Shown: positions 1 to 8,704, counted from the stretch's first letter. The stretch is DNA of 32,884 nucleotides from Synechococcaceae bacterium WBB_10_009 (GCA_010030955.1 RHBP01000003.1:1-32884); one strand, 5' to 3'. Numbers and translations: made by a program. Notes: generated by a model from the sequence alone, not told the origin.

Positions 1-505
1 CTTCCGCCACCAGGGCCACACCGGAGCCATCCCCCAGGGGGCGCAGGCTGGTGATGCGCTGGAACACCGGCGTCAGCGGCAGCCAGCGCCCATCACGGCC
101 TTGCAGCTGCAGTTGCTCGCCGTTGCCCACCGGTGTGACCACTAGCAACCAGGGCCGGGGATCCCAGAGCCAGCGCTGGGGGGTGAGCGCTAGGCCCCGG
201 CGATCCTGGCCGTGCAGCAGCAGTTGGATGGGCCCCAGGATTGGCTGTTGGCCCTCCAGCAGCAACCGCAACGGGTTGCCGTCCCCCAGCCATTGGTGGG
301 CCAAGCGGGGATCCAGCTGGCTCTGGGCCGCCAGGCTGGCGCGGGCCATCGGGCGGCTGAACAGCAGATCCAGGGCGGCCGGGCCTGAACTGGCGGCGCT
401 CGAGCGCAGCTCCAGCACCCGTGGAGGACGGCGCAGCAGCAGCTGTTGTTGCAGCAGCGCCAGGGCCAGGCCGCCCCCCAGCAGCAGCACCCAGCGCCGG
501 GTCAT
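1..505 (-). CDS. Hypothetical secreted/membrane-anchored protein with Ig-like (SbsA-type) character; C-terminus runs off the left edge
   Basis: Manual reading of the minus strand from ATG at 505: MTRRWVLLLGGGLALALLQQQLLLRRPPRVLELRSSAASSGPAALDLLFSRPMARASLAAQSQLDPRL..., open to position 1. N-terminal hydrophobic segment and an 'LxFSRPMxRAS' motif. ATGA overlap with the restored upstream frame. Not in the ORF track because it is open at the window edge. Confidence 0.6.
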   Translation of the reverse strand, partial: MTRRWVLLLGGGLALALLQQQLLLRRPPRVLELRSSAASSGPAALDLLFSRPMARASLAAQSQLDPRLAHQWLGDGNPLRLLLEGQQPILGPIQLLLHGQDRRGLALTPQRWLWDPRPWLLVVTPVGNGEQLQLQGRDGRWLPLTPVFQRITSLRPLGDGSGVALVAE

Positions 506-1166
506 GGTTCCAGGGGCCTGGCCGGCCGGGGGATCGGCCGCAGGCGCTCCACCAGCACCACGCTGCGGGGGGTTCCGTTGTGGTGCTCCACCCCACCCCC
601 ATGCGGCCCTCCAGGGTGAGCCACTGATCCGCTTTGGCTTGGTAGCCCGGCGGCCAGCGCACCGGCAGGCCAATTGGGGTGGCGTCCGCCAGGCAGCAGC
701 GCACCAGCAGCCGCCCCAGCTGGGGGCGATCGCCCGGCTGGGGCAGCACGAAACCGCTGATGCGCACGGGATCACCGGCGTAGAGCTGCGGGTCCGGTTG
801 GCTGCGCAGCAGGCGCACCCAGTCGGTGAGGCTGCGCTGGCCCGGGGGGAGCTGGAAGTCGAGCTGCAGATCGGTGCCCAGGTCGCTGCTGCGGTTGGCG
901 GCCAGGTCGCTGAACGAGGGGTTGGGGGGGATCAGCAGCACCGCCAGGGCTACCACCGCCGCCAGCAGCCAGCGGCGCCGCCAACCGGGCCGTGCCCCCC
1001 GCTGAAGCGTTTGTTGCAGCCCCAGGGCCAGCAACACCACTCCGCTCGCGGCCACCAGGGGGTGGAACAGGCCACGCAGCAGCAGCTCCAGGCGGCCGCT
1101 GAGGTTGCTGCCCAGCAGCACCGCCCCCCAGAGGGCCAGGGCCAGGCCGCGGATCAGGGCAGGCAT
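502..1166 (-). pseudogene. TIGR03943-family protein, C-terminal frameshift at about 590-603
   Basis: Starts MPALIRGLALALWGAVLL, TGATG overlap with the permease. Reads in frame to 'LEGRMGV'; the family-like tail GVEHHNGTPRSVVLVERLRPIPRPARPLEP* is in the +1 frame and ends at 502. Confidence 0.65.
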
Positions 1167-2125
1167 CACAGCAGCGCCAGGTTGACCCATTGCCCCAGCA
1201 GCAGCACCACCACGCCGGATGTGGCGGCGGTGAGGGCAATGGCCCGGGGCCGCAGCACCACACCGAACAGCCCCAGCAACTTGAGGTCGACCACCGGCCC
1301 CAGCACCAGGAACGCCAGCAGGGCCCCGGGGGTGATCTGGGCGGCGAAGCCCAGGGCCAGGAAGGCATCCACGCTCGAGCACACCGACACCACCACCGCC
1401 AGCAGCATCAGGCTGAGCACCGAGAGGGTGGGGCTGGAGCCCACCGCCAGCAGCCAGTCCCGCGGCAGCAGGGTCTGCACCAGGGCGGCGATGGCGCAAC
1501 CCATCACCAGCAGGGTCGCCAGATCGAGAAATTCACGGCTGCTGTGCTCCAGCACGCTGCTCCAGCTGGGCCGTTGCGGCCGCGTGTTGGCGCGGGGTGC
1601 AGCCGGTTCCGCCCCCACCAGCCCGGAGCGCCGCTCCAGCAGCCCCACCACCGCCAGCGGCTGCCCCAGCCGCCGTTCCTCAAGCAGCGCCGGCTCCAGC
1701 AGCTCCCCCTCGGGCAGTTGCTGCAGCACCGCCGCCAGGGCCAGCGCCAACAGCAACGCCGCCAGCGGCCGGGCCGCCAGCAGCCAGGGTTGGTGGGGGA
1801 AAGCGGCCCAGGTGCTGGCCAGCACAATGGGGTTGAGCACCGGTGCGGCGAACAGGAAACCCAGGGCCGTGCCCAGGGGTGCGCCATCCGCCAGAAGGCG
1901 CCGGGCCACCGGCACGTTGCCGCATTCACAGGCCGGCAGGGCAAACCCCAGGCCTGCCCCCACCAGTGGGCCCAGCAGGGGGTGCCTGGGCAAGCGCTGC
2001 AGCCAGCGGCCACCCGGGCTCAGCCAGCGGGCCAGCCCGGCGATCAGCACCCCGATCAGCAAAAACGGCAGGGCCTCGAGCAACAGGCCCTGGAAGATGG
2101 CCCAGGCGGTGGCCAGCCGGTTCAA
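1166..2125 (-). CDS. Permease (UPF0718/ArsP-like membrane protein)
   Basis: ORF track 319 aa, multi-TM, 'ALPACECGNVPVARRLL', 'APVLNPIVLASTWAAF', 'VCSSVDAFLALGF'. Genetically coupled to the TIGR03943 protein. Confidence 0.85.
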   Translation of the reverse strand: MNRLATAWAIFQGLLLEALPFLLIGVLIAGLARWLSPGGRWLQRLPRHPLLGPLVGAGLGFALPACECGNVPVARRLLADGAPLGTALGFLFAAPVLNPIVLASTWAAFPHQPWLLAARPLAALLLALALAAVLQQLPEGELLEPALLEERRLGQPLAVVGLLERRSGLVGAEPAAPRANTRPQRPSWSSVLEHSSREFLDLATLLVMGCAIAALVQTLLPRDWLLAVGSSPTLSVLSLMLLAVVVSVCSSVDAFLALGFAAQITPGALLAFLVLGPVVDLKLLGLFGVVLRPRAIALTAATSGVVVLLLGQWVNLALL

Positions 2126-2149
2126 GCTTGTGCTGGGCGGTTTAGCCCA

Positions 2150-2638
2150 TCATCGCGGGGCCTGGAGCGGTTGGGGCTTGATCGCATCGGGGGTGCCGCC
2201 GATGTTGCGGATGCTGGGCAGCTGCGGCAAGGGCTTGGGGTCGTCCTGCAGCAGGGATCCCAGCAGCTCCGGTCGGTTGGATTCGAAGTGCAGATGGGGG
2301 CCGCTGCTCCAGATGCCGGTGTTGCCGCAGCTGCCGATCACATCACCCCGGCGAAAACTGCCGGCGGCGCTGGCCTTCTCCAGGTGGCTGTAGCTGGTGC
2401 GCAGGCCATCGGCGCCATGCAGCACGAAGGTGATGCCATGGGTGAGGCTGCGCTCCTGGTGGCCCATGCCGTCGTGGGCGGCCCGCACCGGCGTGCCGGG
2501 GATGCAGGCGATGTCGAGGGCGGGGTGCCCCGGCCGCACACCCTGGGTGATCACCCCGGGCATGGGGTGCAGCAGTTGCAGAGCGGGGATCAGGATGGCG
2601 ACGGGCAAGACCGCTGTTGCACCACAAAGTGGAAGCAA
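2150..2638 (-). CDS. M23-family metallopeptidase
   Basis: PGHPALDIACIPGTPVRAAHDG ... YSHL ... GSCGNTGIWSSGPHLHFE motifs of LytM/M23. Confidence 0.85.
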   Translation of the reverse strand: MLPLCGATAVLPVAILIPALQLLHPMPGVITQGVRPGHPALDIACIPGTPVRAAHDGMGHQERSLTHGITFVLHGADGLRTSYSHLEKASAAGSFRRGDVIGSCGNTGIWSSGPHLHFESNRPELLGSLLQDDPKPLPQLPSIRNIGGTPDAIKPQPLQAPR

Positions 2639-2699
2639 ATCTTAAGTTACGACACGTGGGACGCGTCCGTCGTCTATGCGACCGAATGGGACGCCGCTG

Positions 2700-4046
2700 A
2701 TGGCCCAGCCTGAGCTTTCGCTGGCCCAGGCCAGCCGCTTCTGGTCTGGGTGAGCTTCGGGGGGCCCGCCGGCCAGATCGCCCTCCTGCACCGCGAGCTG
2801 GTGGAGCAGCGCCGCTGGCTCTCCGAGCGCCGCTACCTGCATGCCCTCAACTACTGCATGCTGCTGCCGGGGCCGGAGGCCATGCGGGCCGGAGGCCATG
2901 CAGCTGGCCACCTACCTGGGCTGGTTGCTGCATGGCATCCCAGGCGGCCTGATCGCCGGCGGGCTGTTTGTGCTGCCGTCGGTGCTGGTGCTGACGGCCC
3001 TCTCCACCGCCTATGCGCTGTGGGGCCAGCTGCCGCTGCTGGCGGCGGTGTTCGCGGTGCTCAAGCCGGCGGTGCTGGCGGTGGTGCTGATGGCGGCCTG
3101 GCGCCTGGGGCGGCGGGTGCTGCGCACGCCGTTGCAGGTGTTGCTGGCGGTCATGGCCTTTGTGGCCCTGGCGCTGCTGCGGCTGCCCTACCCGGTGGTG
3201 GTGGCCGCTGCGGCCCTGGTGGGTTGGGCGGCCGGACGCTGGCGCCCCCGCTGGATCGCCCCGGCATCAGCGCACCCCTCCGCAGCGGCCGCCGCCACCG
3301 AGGGCTCCGAGCCGCTGCACGGCGATGCCACCCCCACCCCGGAACACGCCCGCTTCAGCCGCCGGCGCCTGGCGCTCACCCTGCTGGTGTGGGCCTTGGC
3401 GCTGTTCATTCCGCTGGCGGCCCTGGCGGCCTGGGGCGGCTGGGATGGCCCCCTGGCGCTGATGGCCCGTTTCTTCACCCGCGTGGCTCTGCTCAGCTTC
3501 GGTGGGGCCTATGCGGTGCTCCCCTACGTGGCCCAGGGGGCGGTGGAGCAGTTTGGCTGGCTCACGGCCGGCCAGATGCTCGATGGTTTGGCCCTCGGGG
3601 AAACCACCCCGGGCCCGTTGATCATGGTGGTGGCCTTTGTGGGCTTCATGGGGGGGTGGCAGAGCCCCCTGCTGGGCGGGCCCGGCAGTTGGTGGGCCGC
3701 CGTGGCCGCCACCCTGGTCACCGTGTGGTTCACCTTCCTGCCCTCCTTCGGCTTCATCCTGGCGGGGGCGCCGCTGGTGGAACGCAGCCGCGGCGACCTG
3801 CGCATCGGTGCCCCACTGGCCGCCATCACCGCCGCCCTGGTGGGGGTCATCGCCAGCCTGGCGGTGTTCTTTGCGGGGCCCGTGCTGTGGGCCGGCGGTG
3901 GGTTGCAGCCGCTCCCCTTGGCGGTGTTGTTGCTGGCGCTGGTGGCCCTGCTGCGCTGGCGTTGGGGTGTGTTGCCGTTGATCGGCGCTGCGGTGCTGTT
4001 GGGAGCTGCCCTGGCGGTGCTGCGTCAGCTGGCGGGCTGGCCATAG
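2700..4046 (+). pseudogene. chrA: Chromate transporter (ChrA family), interrupted by a 1-nt loss near 2745 and a 16-bp tandem duplication at 2870-2901
   Basis: ATG at 2700 ([15 protein letters not shown]-), second piece in the frame of 2750 ([45 protein letters not shown]), third piece back in the 2700 frame ([17 protein letters not shown]... to 4046, with [14 protein letters not shown] and [14 protein letters not shown]). Confidence 0.8.
2870..2901. repeat. Perfect 16-bp tandem duplication GGGCCGGAGGCCATGC x2 inside chrA
   Basis: Read directly; removing one copy gives the uninterrupted ChrA motif [16 protein letters not shown]. Confidence 0.95.
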
Positions 4047-4152
4047 AGCGGATTCCCGGTGCGCCACCAACGCACCTCAAGAATCACCGGGCCGATCGCC
4101 GAGCGGCAAAACTGCAGCCCGGAGCGCAGGAGGCTGCGGCCCCTGGCTGGGA

Positions 4153-4581
4153 TCACTCGGGGGGCGTCGACGGGTGAGACGCGCACGGCATCCACAGCGA
4201 CCCCATGGCATGAACGCCTTCGCAGCCAAGCTCTCGGGCCTTCTGCAGCGCCACCTGCTTGCTGGGGTAAGCCAGCAGGTTCTGCCCCTGCGGACTGTGC
4301 TGGTGGTGCCGATGGATGGCGCCCGTGGAGCCGAGGCGTTTGGGACCCATCCCCTCAAGGCCAAACCACCACACGCCCATCACATTGACCCCGGCCACCA
4401 GCACGCCCATGCCCACCACGCAGGCGTTGATCAGGCCCATGCCCACGGCGCCGATGCTGAGCACCCCCATGGGCACCACGCCGATGCTCACCACCCCCAT
4501 GGGCACCACACCAATGGAGATGATCCCCAAGGGGGCGATGCCGATGGCAATCAGCTGAGGCTTGTCTCCGCACTGGGCCAT
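4153..4581 (-). CDS. DUF3721-type protein with N-terminal period-5 Gly/hydrophobic repeats
   Basis: Likely start [14 protein letters not shown]... (ATG at 4581). Repeats [29 protein letters not shown]-terminus [26 protein letters not shown]. Confidence 0.65.
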   Translation of the reverse strand: MAQCGDKPQLIAIGIAPLGIISIGVVPMGVVSIGVVPMGVLSIGAVGMGLINACVVGMGVLVAGVNVMGVWWFGLEGMGPKRLGSTGAIHRHHQHSPQGQNLLAYPSKQVALQKARELGCEGVHAMGSLWMPCASHPSTPPE

Positions 4582-4588
4582 GGCCGAA

Positions 4589-4831
4589 TCAGTGCTTGGG
4601 ATGCTTGGTGTGCGTGCTGCACGGCATCCATTGGTTGCCCATGCGGTGGGCACCCGTGCAGTGGAAGTGCTCCTTGGCGGCCTTCTCAGCTTCCGCCTGG
4701 GTGGCATAGAGAGCCGGAACTCCCCCCGTGGGCTGCTTGTTCTGCGCCAGCGCGGTGGTTGGCAAGAGCAGGGCCACGCTTCCCAGGGCGAGAAGCCATG
4801 GGCTCGGTTTCAACTGGGGACCGTTTGCCAT
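4589..4831 (-). CDS. Small secreted DUF3721-domain protein
   Basis: MANGPQLKPSPWLLALGSVALLLPTTALAQ signal-like N-terminus, then AEKAAKEHFHCTGAHRMGNQWMPCSTH. Confidence 0.7.
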   Translation of the reverse strand: MANGPQLKPSPWLLALGSVALLLPTTALAQNKQPTGGVPALYATQAEAEKAAKEHFHCTGAHRMGNQWMPCSTHTKHPKH

Positions 4832-4980
4832 GACGACTCGGAGTCGCGCTTGAACTCGACATAGGCTGCAGCAGCTGGGGCGTTTGGCGGCGCCCTCGGT
4901 GCGGACTTTCACACACAACCCACCAGCAGGTGCGACTTACTGGCGAGTTGCCGCAAGATTGCGGCACTTGATCGTCTGCC

Positions 4981-6645
4981 ATGCATCGCACCGGCCCGTT
5001 GTTTGGCGTCTTGACGGCGGTGGCCTTGGAGGCTGGTGCAGGTTGGTCCGCCCCCCTCAATGCTGGCCAAGGGGCCATGGCGGGCTACATCGAAACCTCC
5101 AGCCTGGGAGGTGCCAACCAAGTCACCACCATCAGCCAGTTCTCGGACGTTCGGCCGACGGATTGGGCCTTTCAGGCCCTCAGCAACCTGATCGAGCGCT
5201 ACGGCTGCGTGGCCGGTTACCCCAACGGCCTCTACCGCGGTGGCCGTCCGCTGAGCCGGTTTGAGGCGGCCGCGCTGCTCAATGCCTGCTTGGATCGGGT
5301 CACGGAAACCACCGATGAGCTCAAGCGTCTCCTGAGGGAGTTTGAGAAGGAGCTGGCCGTGATCAAGGGCCGGGTGGATGGCTTGGAGGCCAAGGTGGGC
5401 GCGTTGGAGGCCACCCAGTTCTCCACCACCACCAAGCTCTCAGGCCGCGCCACCTTTGTGTTGGGGGCCCCGAACTTCTCGGGCTCAGCCGTGAACACAG
5501 CCGCCAACACGGTGAATCGGCGCACGCCGAATCCCCTGACAGGACGTTCGGTGTCTGCGGTGGCTCTGCCCAACGCCACCACGTTCAACTACGACCTGCA
5601 GCTGAATTTCGATACCAGCTTCACGGGGCGAGATCTGCTGCGCACCAACCTGCGATCCGGCAACTTTCAGGGTGACAACGGCAGTGTGTTCGGAGGCAAC
5701 CCCCACAGCCTGGCGATCTCCGAGTTGGAGGTGGCCTTCGAACAGCCGTCTGGCGACAACGTCGTTGGCGTTTACAAGCTCTTTTATCAGTTTCCCCTGG
5801 GCAATGGATTCACCGCCACGGCAGGGCCGCGGTTGGGCCAGGAGGACATGATCGCCCTCTGGCCGAGCGTGTATCCGGCGGACACCATCCTCAACGTGAT
5901 GACGGTGAATGGTGCCCCCGCCGCCTACAGCAAAAACCTGGGTGCCGGTGCCGGTTTGTGGTGGCAAAACTCCAATTGGAGCGTGAGCACCAATTACGTG
6001 AGCATGAAAGCCCAGAGCGGAAAGCCTGGGACGCCGTGTTCTGGCGCCACCTGCGACACGGGCGGGATCGGCACCAGGGCCTCCGGTGCCACCGGCTCCG
6101 TGCAGCTGGCCTACCAGCAGGCGCAGTGGGGATTGGCGGCGATCTACACCTTTCTCCAGCCAGAAACCCCCTTCGTGCCGGGCACCACGCCGTTCACCCA
6201 CAGTGCGATTGACCACAACGTCAATGCCGCCACCAACGCCATTGGCCTGAGTGGCTACTGGCAGCCCTGGCGCAGTGGCCTGGCGCCCTCGGTGAGCATG
6301 GGTTGGGGCGTGAATTCCACCAATTACTCCACGGCACAGCCAACGGGAAGCCTGCTCACCAGCCAGTCGTGGATGGTGGGGCTTCAGTGGACCGATGTGT
6401 TCTCACTCGGGAACGACTTTGGTTTCGCCGTGGCCCAACCGGTGTTTGCCACCGCGCTCAGTGGTGGTGTCGTTCCCGATGACAGCAACTACGTCTGGGA
6501 GTGGTGGTACAAGATGCAGGTGAGCAACAACATCACAGTCACACCCGCCCTGATTTACATCAGCCGCCCCTTGGGCCAGACCACGCCCAAAAATCAAACC
6601 TTCAGCGAGCTGGCGGGGTTGTTGAAAACCACCTTCCGCTTCTGA
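4981..6645 (+). CDS. Iron uptake porin (SLH + OprB-like, SomA type)
   Basis: SLH motif ISQFSDVRPTDWAFQALSNLIERYGCVAGYPNGLYRGGRPLSRFEAAALLNACLDRV, followed by a beta-barrel-like sequence ending in F. Confidence 0.9.
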   Translation: MHRTGPLFGVLTAVALEAGAGWSAPLNAGQGAMAGYIETSSLGGANQVTTISQFSDVRPTDWAFQALSNLIERYGCVAGYPNGLYRGGRPLSRFEAAALLNACLDRVTETTDELKRLLREFEKELAVIKGRVDGLEAKVGALEATQFSTTTKLSGRATFVLGAPNFSGSAVNTAANTVNRRTPNPLTGRSVSAVALPNATTFNYDLQLNFDTSFTGRDLLRTNLRSGNFQGDNGSVFGGNPHSLAISELEVAFEQPSGDNVVGVYKLFYQFPLGNGFTATAGPRLGQEDMIALWPSVYPADTILNVMTVNGAPAAYSKNLGAGAGLWWQNSNWSVSTNYVSMKAQSGKPGTPCSGATCDTGGIGTRASGATGSVQLAYQQAQWGLAAIYTFLQPETPFVPGTTPFTHSAIDHNVNAATNAIGLSGYWQPWRSGLAPSVSMGWGVNSTNYSTAQPTGSLLTSQSWMVGLQWTDVFSLGNDFGFAVAQPVFATALSGGVVPDDSNYVWEWWYKMQVSNNITVTPALIYISRPLGQTTPKNQTFSELAGLLKTTFRF

Positions 6646-6652
6646 TTTAAGG

Positions 6653-6690
6653 GGGGTTTGGTTTGCGCCATTGCGGCGCAAACCCCCCTG
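6653..6690. terminator. Probable bidirectional terminator hairpin between convergent genes
   Basis: GGGGGGTTTGGTTTGCGCC-ATTGC-GGCGCAAACCCCCCT; perfect 9-bp core stem GTTTGCGCC/GGCGCAAAC extended by a G-run/C-run. Confidence 0.65.
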
Positions 6691-6691
6691 C

Positions 6692-6937
6692 TCAGAATCC
6701 GTTGCTCCGGGTGTTCCCTGAGGACGTTGGGGCCGGGGCTGAGCTTGTGGAACCGCCTTGCTCTGCGCCCTTCTGGTGGAAGTGATCAGGGCGAACCGGC
6801 TTGCGGTAGCCGCCTGAGCCGCCACCGCCACAGGCCATGGCCGGTGCAGCGAGCAGAAGCAATCCAGACAGCAACGAGAGGGCGGCCGTGATCGGCATGC
6901 GCTGTTGGGGCTTCATCGGCTGAACTGAAGATGTCAT
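6692..6937 (-). CDS. Small Gly/His-containing secreted hypothetical protein
   Basis: MTSSVQPMKPQQRMPITAALSLLSGLLLLAAPAMACGGGGSGGYRKPVRPDHFHQKG..., signal peptide-like N-terminus with a Cys after AMA. Confidence 0.45.
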   Translation of the reverse strand: MTSSVQPMKPQQRMPITAALSLLSGLLLLAAPAMACGGGGSGGYRKPVRPDHFHQKGAEQGGSTSSAPAPTSSGNTRSNGF

Positions 6938-6994
6938 CACCCTAGGCAGGCCACCCACTGGGTGCCACGCCCCTTGGCCCCATCCACTCCGTAA

Positions 6995-7014
6995 ACTGAA
7001 AGTATCCATTCAGT
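6995..7014. promoter_or_regulatory. Inverted repeat ACTGAA-N8-TTCAGT, candidate MerR-type operator
   Basis: Perfect 6-bp dyad immediately upstream of or overlapping the annotated start of the MerR gene. Confidence 0.5.
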
Positions 7015-7441
7015 GGAGACTGAAGCGGTGGCAGCGTCAGCGCCCGTGGTGGCCTCAGCCCCCGGACCGAATGCCCCCCAGTTGCGCATTGGTGAGGTGT
7101 CGCGGCGCTCCGGGGTGTCGGTCAAAACGATTCGTTTTTACTGCGATCAAGGGTTGATTCAGGCCAGTGCCCGTTCCCAAGGCGGGTTTCGCCTATTTGA
7201 TGCCACGATCCTGGCGGATCTGTCCATCATTCGTGCCTTGAGGGCGATGGATGTTCCCTTGCCCGAATTGGCCCGGATTCTGGAGGTGCGACGCTCGGGT
7301 GTGTGCAATTGTTCGGTGCTGAAGGCCAGCATCACCACCAAGATTGAATCGATTGATCAACGCATCGCCGAGTTGATGGCGATGAAAGAGGAGTTGGGGG
7401 GTCTCCTTCAGGGTTGGAGGGATTGTGGGGGCGCCAAATGA
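7013..7441 (+). CDS. MerR-family transcriptional regulator (the true start may lie downstream, e.g. GTG at 7028)
   Basis: LRIGEVSRRSGVSVKTIRFYCDQGLI HTH; C-terminal CNC motif (VCNCSVLKASI) suggests metal sensing. Confidence 0.85.
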   Translation: METEAVAASAPVVASAPGPNAPQLRIGEVSRRSGVSVKTIRFYCDQGLIQASARSQGGFRLFDATILADLSIIRALRAMDVPLPELARILEVRRSGVCNCSVLKASITTKIESIDQRIAELMAMKEELGGLLQGWRDCGGAK

Positions 7442-7469
7442 TTCGCTCCACTGGGTTGTGGATATCAGT

Positions 7470-8093
7470 TCATGCCCCAGCGCCGGCCGCCAATGGACCC
7501 AGGGGGCCAATCAAGGCCAGGAATCCACCAATCGCCAGGAAGGCCACCGCTGCCGCCTTGCTCACGGACACAGGCAGTTTCTTGAGCATGAGGAAGGTGC
7601 CTCCGCAAACCAGAACAGAACTCAGCAGCGCACCGCTCCACCAGAGCAGGGTGCCGCTGTCCTTGGGGGCTTCCAGGCCATGCAGCATGGCGTGGATGGC
7701 TACTCCGGCGGCGACGACCCCTCCGCTGCAGACGGTGAGGGCGTTGGGATTGGACGTCTTGGCAAACCGCCCTGCCAGCAAGGTCAGTGCTCCCACCGCC
7801 GAGATCGCCAGGGCCGCCATCACCTCAGCGGAGGCAACGCTGACCCCTGTGAACCCCATGGCCGCCCCAATCACGGCCCCGCCCAGGGCCCACAGCAGCA
7901 GTTGGGAGGAGATGAAGGAGGCCGCGGTGCCCACCGCCATCAGCATGAACAGGTGATCCAGGCCCAGCAGCGGGTGGCTCAGGCCGCCCAGGGCACCGCC
8001 AGCGGCGCTGTTGTGGGCAAGGGCCGGATGGCTGCCCAGGATCGCCATGGATCCAGCGGTGAGGGCAACCAGGGGTGCAAGAAGGCGTTTCAT
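7470..8093 (-). CDS. HupE/UreJ-family (Ni/Co) transporter
   Basis: Signal peptide then SHPLLGLDHLFMLMAVGTAA ... HAMLHGLEAP; HupE/UreJ motifs. Confidence 0.85.
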   Translation of the reverse strand: MKRLLAPLVALTAGSMAILGSHPALAHNSAAGGALGGLSHPLLGLDHLFMLMAVGTAASFISSQLLLWALGGAVIGAAMGFTGVSVASAEVMAALAISAVGALTLLAGRFAKTSNPNALTVCSGGVVAAGVAIHAMLHGLEAPKDSGTLLWWSGALLSSVLVCGGTFLMLKKLPVSVSKAAAVAFLAIGGFLALIGPLGPLAAGAGA

Positions 8094-8129
8094 GGGATGC
8101 CTCGGTCCTCGCCGAGCACGAAAGGGAAG

Positions 8130-8225
8130 GGTGACGGCGAGTGTTCTGACTGAGGGGCGAACCCCATCAGTTGCGGGACTGCGGCGGACCCGTCATCCCC
8201 ACTATGGAACCCGAACCCGAGGGGA
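8130..8225 (-). ncRNA. Probable cobalamin riboswitch upstream of hupE
   Basis: Minus strand CCGCCGCAGTCCCGCAACTGA (compare the conserved GCGGuCCCGCcACUGu core) followed by CAGTCAGAACACTCGCC (compare AGCCAGGAGACCUGCC). Confidence 0.65.
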
Positions 8226-8236
8226 GCTGAGGGGGG

Positions 8237-8704
8237 TTACCCGTTTCCGTTGAACCAGCTGGGCACCGCCCCGTAGCAGGCGGCGTTTTTGCTGTTCTCG
8301 CGGGCTTCCACCTTCCAGCAGCAGCTGCGGCCGCCATCGCGGGCCTGCAGCAGCGCATTGGCCCATTGCCACACCAGCTGGGCGCTGGCCTCCATGCCCA
8401 CGTTGTCCATCACCCGCAGATCCAGGGCCCCCTGGGCGTGCAGGGCCTGCCACTGCTCCAGCAGGGGGTCGTCGGCATTGACCAGAAAGGTGTGGTCGAA
8501 CTGCTCCGCCAGCTGCGCCTCCAGGGCCCCCAGGCTGGAGAAATCCACCACAAAGCCGTGCGCATCGAGGGCCGTGGCCTGGAACCAGCAGGTGAAGCTG
8601 CGGCTGTAGCCGTGCACAAAGCGGCAGTGGCCCGGGTGGCGCCACTGGCGGTGGCAGCAGGGGTAGCCGCTGAAGGTTTTGCTGCAGGTGAAGGCGGCGG
8701 TCAT
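8237..8704 (-). CDS. queD: 6-pyruvoyl tetrahydropterin / 6-carboxytetrahydropterin synthase family
   Basis: MTAAFTCSKTFSGYPCCHRQWRHPGHCRFVHGYSRSFTCWF ... DFSSLGALEAQLAEQFDHTFLV ... NVGMEASAQLVW. Confidence 0.75.
   Translation of the reverse strand: MTAAFTCSKTFSGYPCCHRQWRHPGHCRFVHGYSRSFTCWFQATALDAHGFVVDFSSLGALEAQLAEQFDHTFLVNADDPLLEQWQALHAQGALDLRVMDNVGMEASAQLVWQWANALLQARDGGRSCCWKVEARENSKNAACYGAVPSWFNGNG

Noticed and set aside
51-2713. 780-aa and 507-aa plus-strand ORFs over the permease region
   Set aside because: Low-complexity Ser/Gln/Arg-rich shadow frames; minus-strand genes have clear families and operon overlaps.
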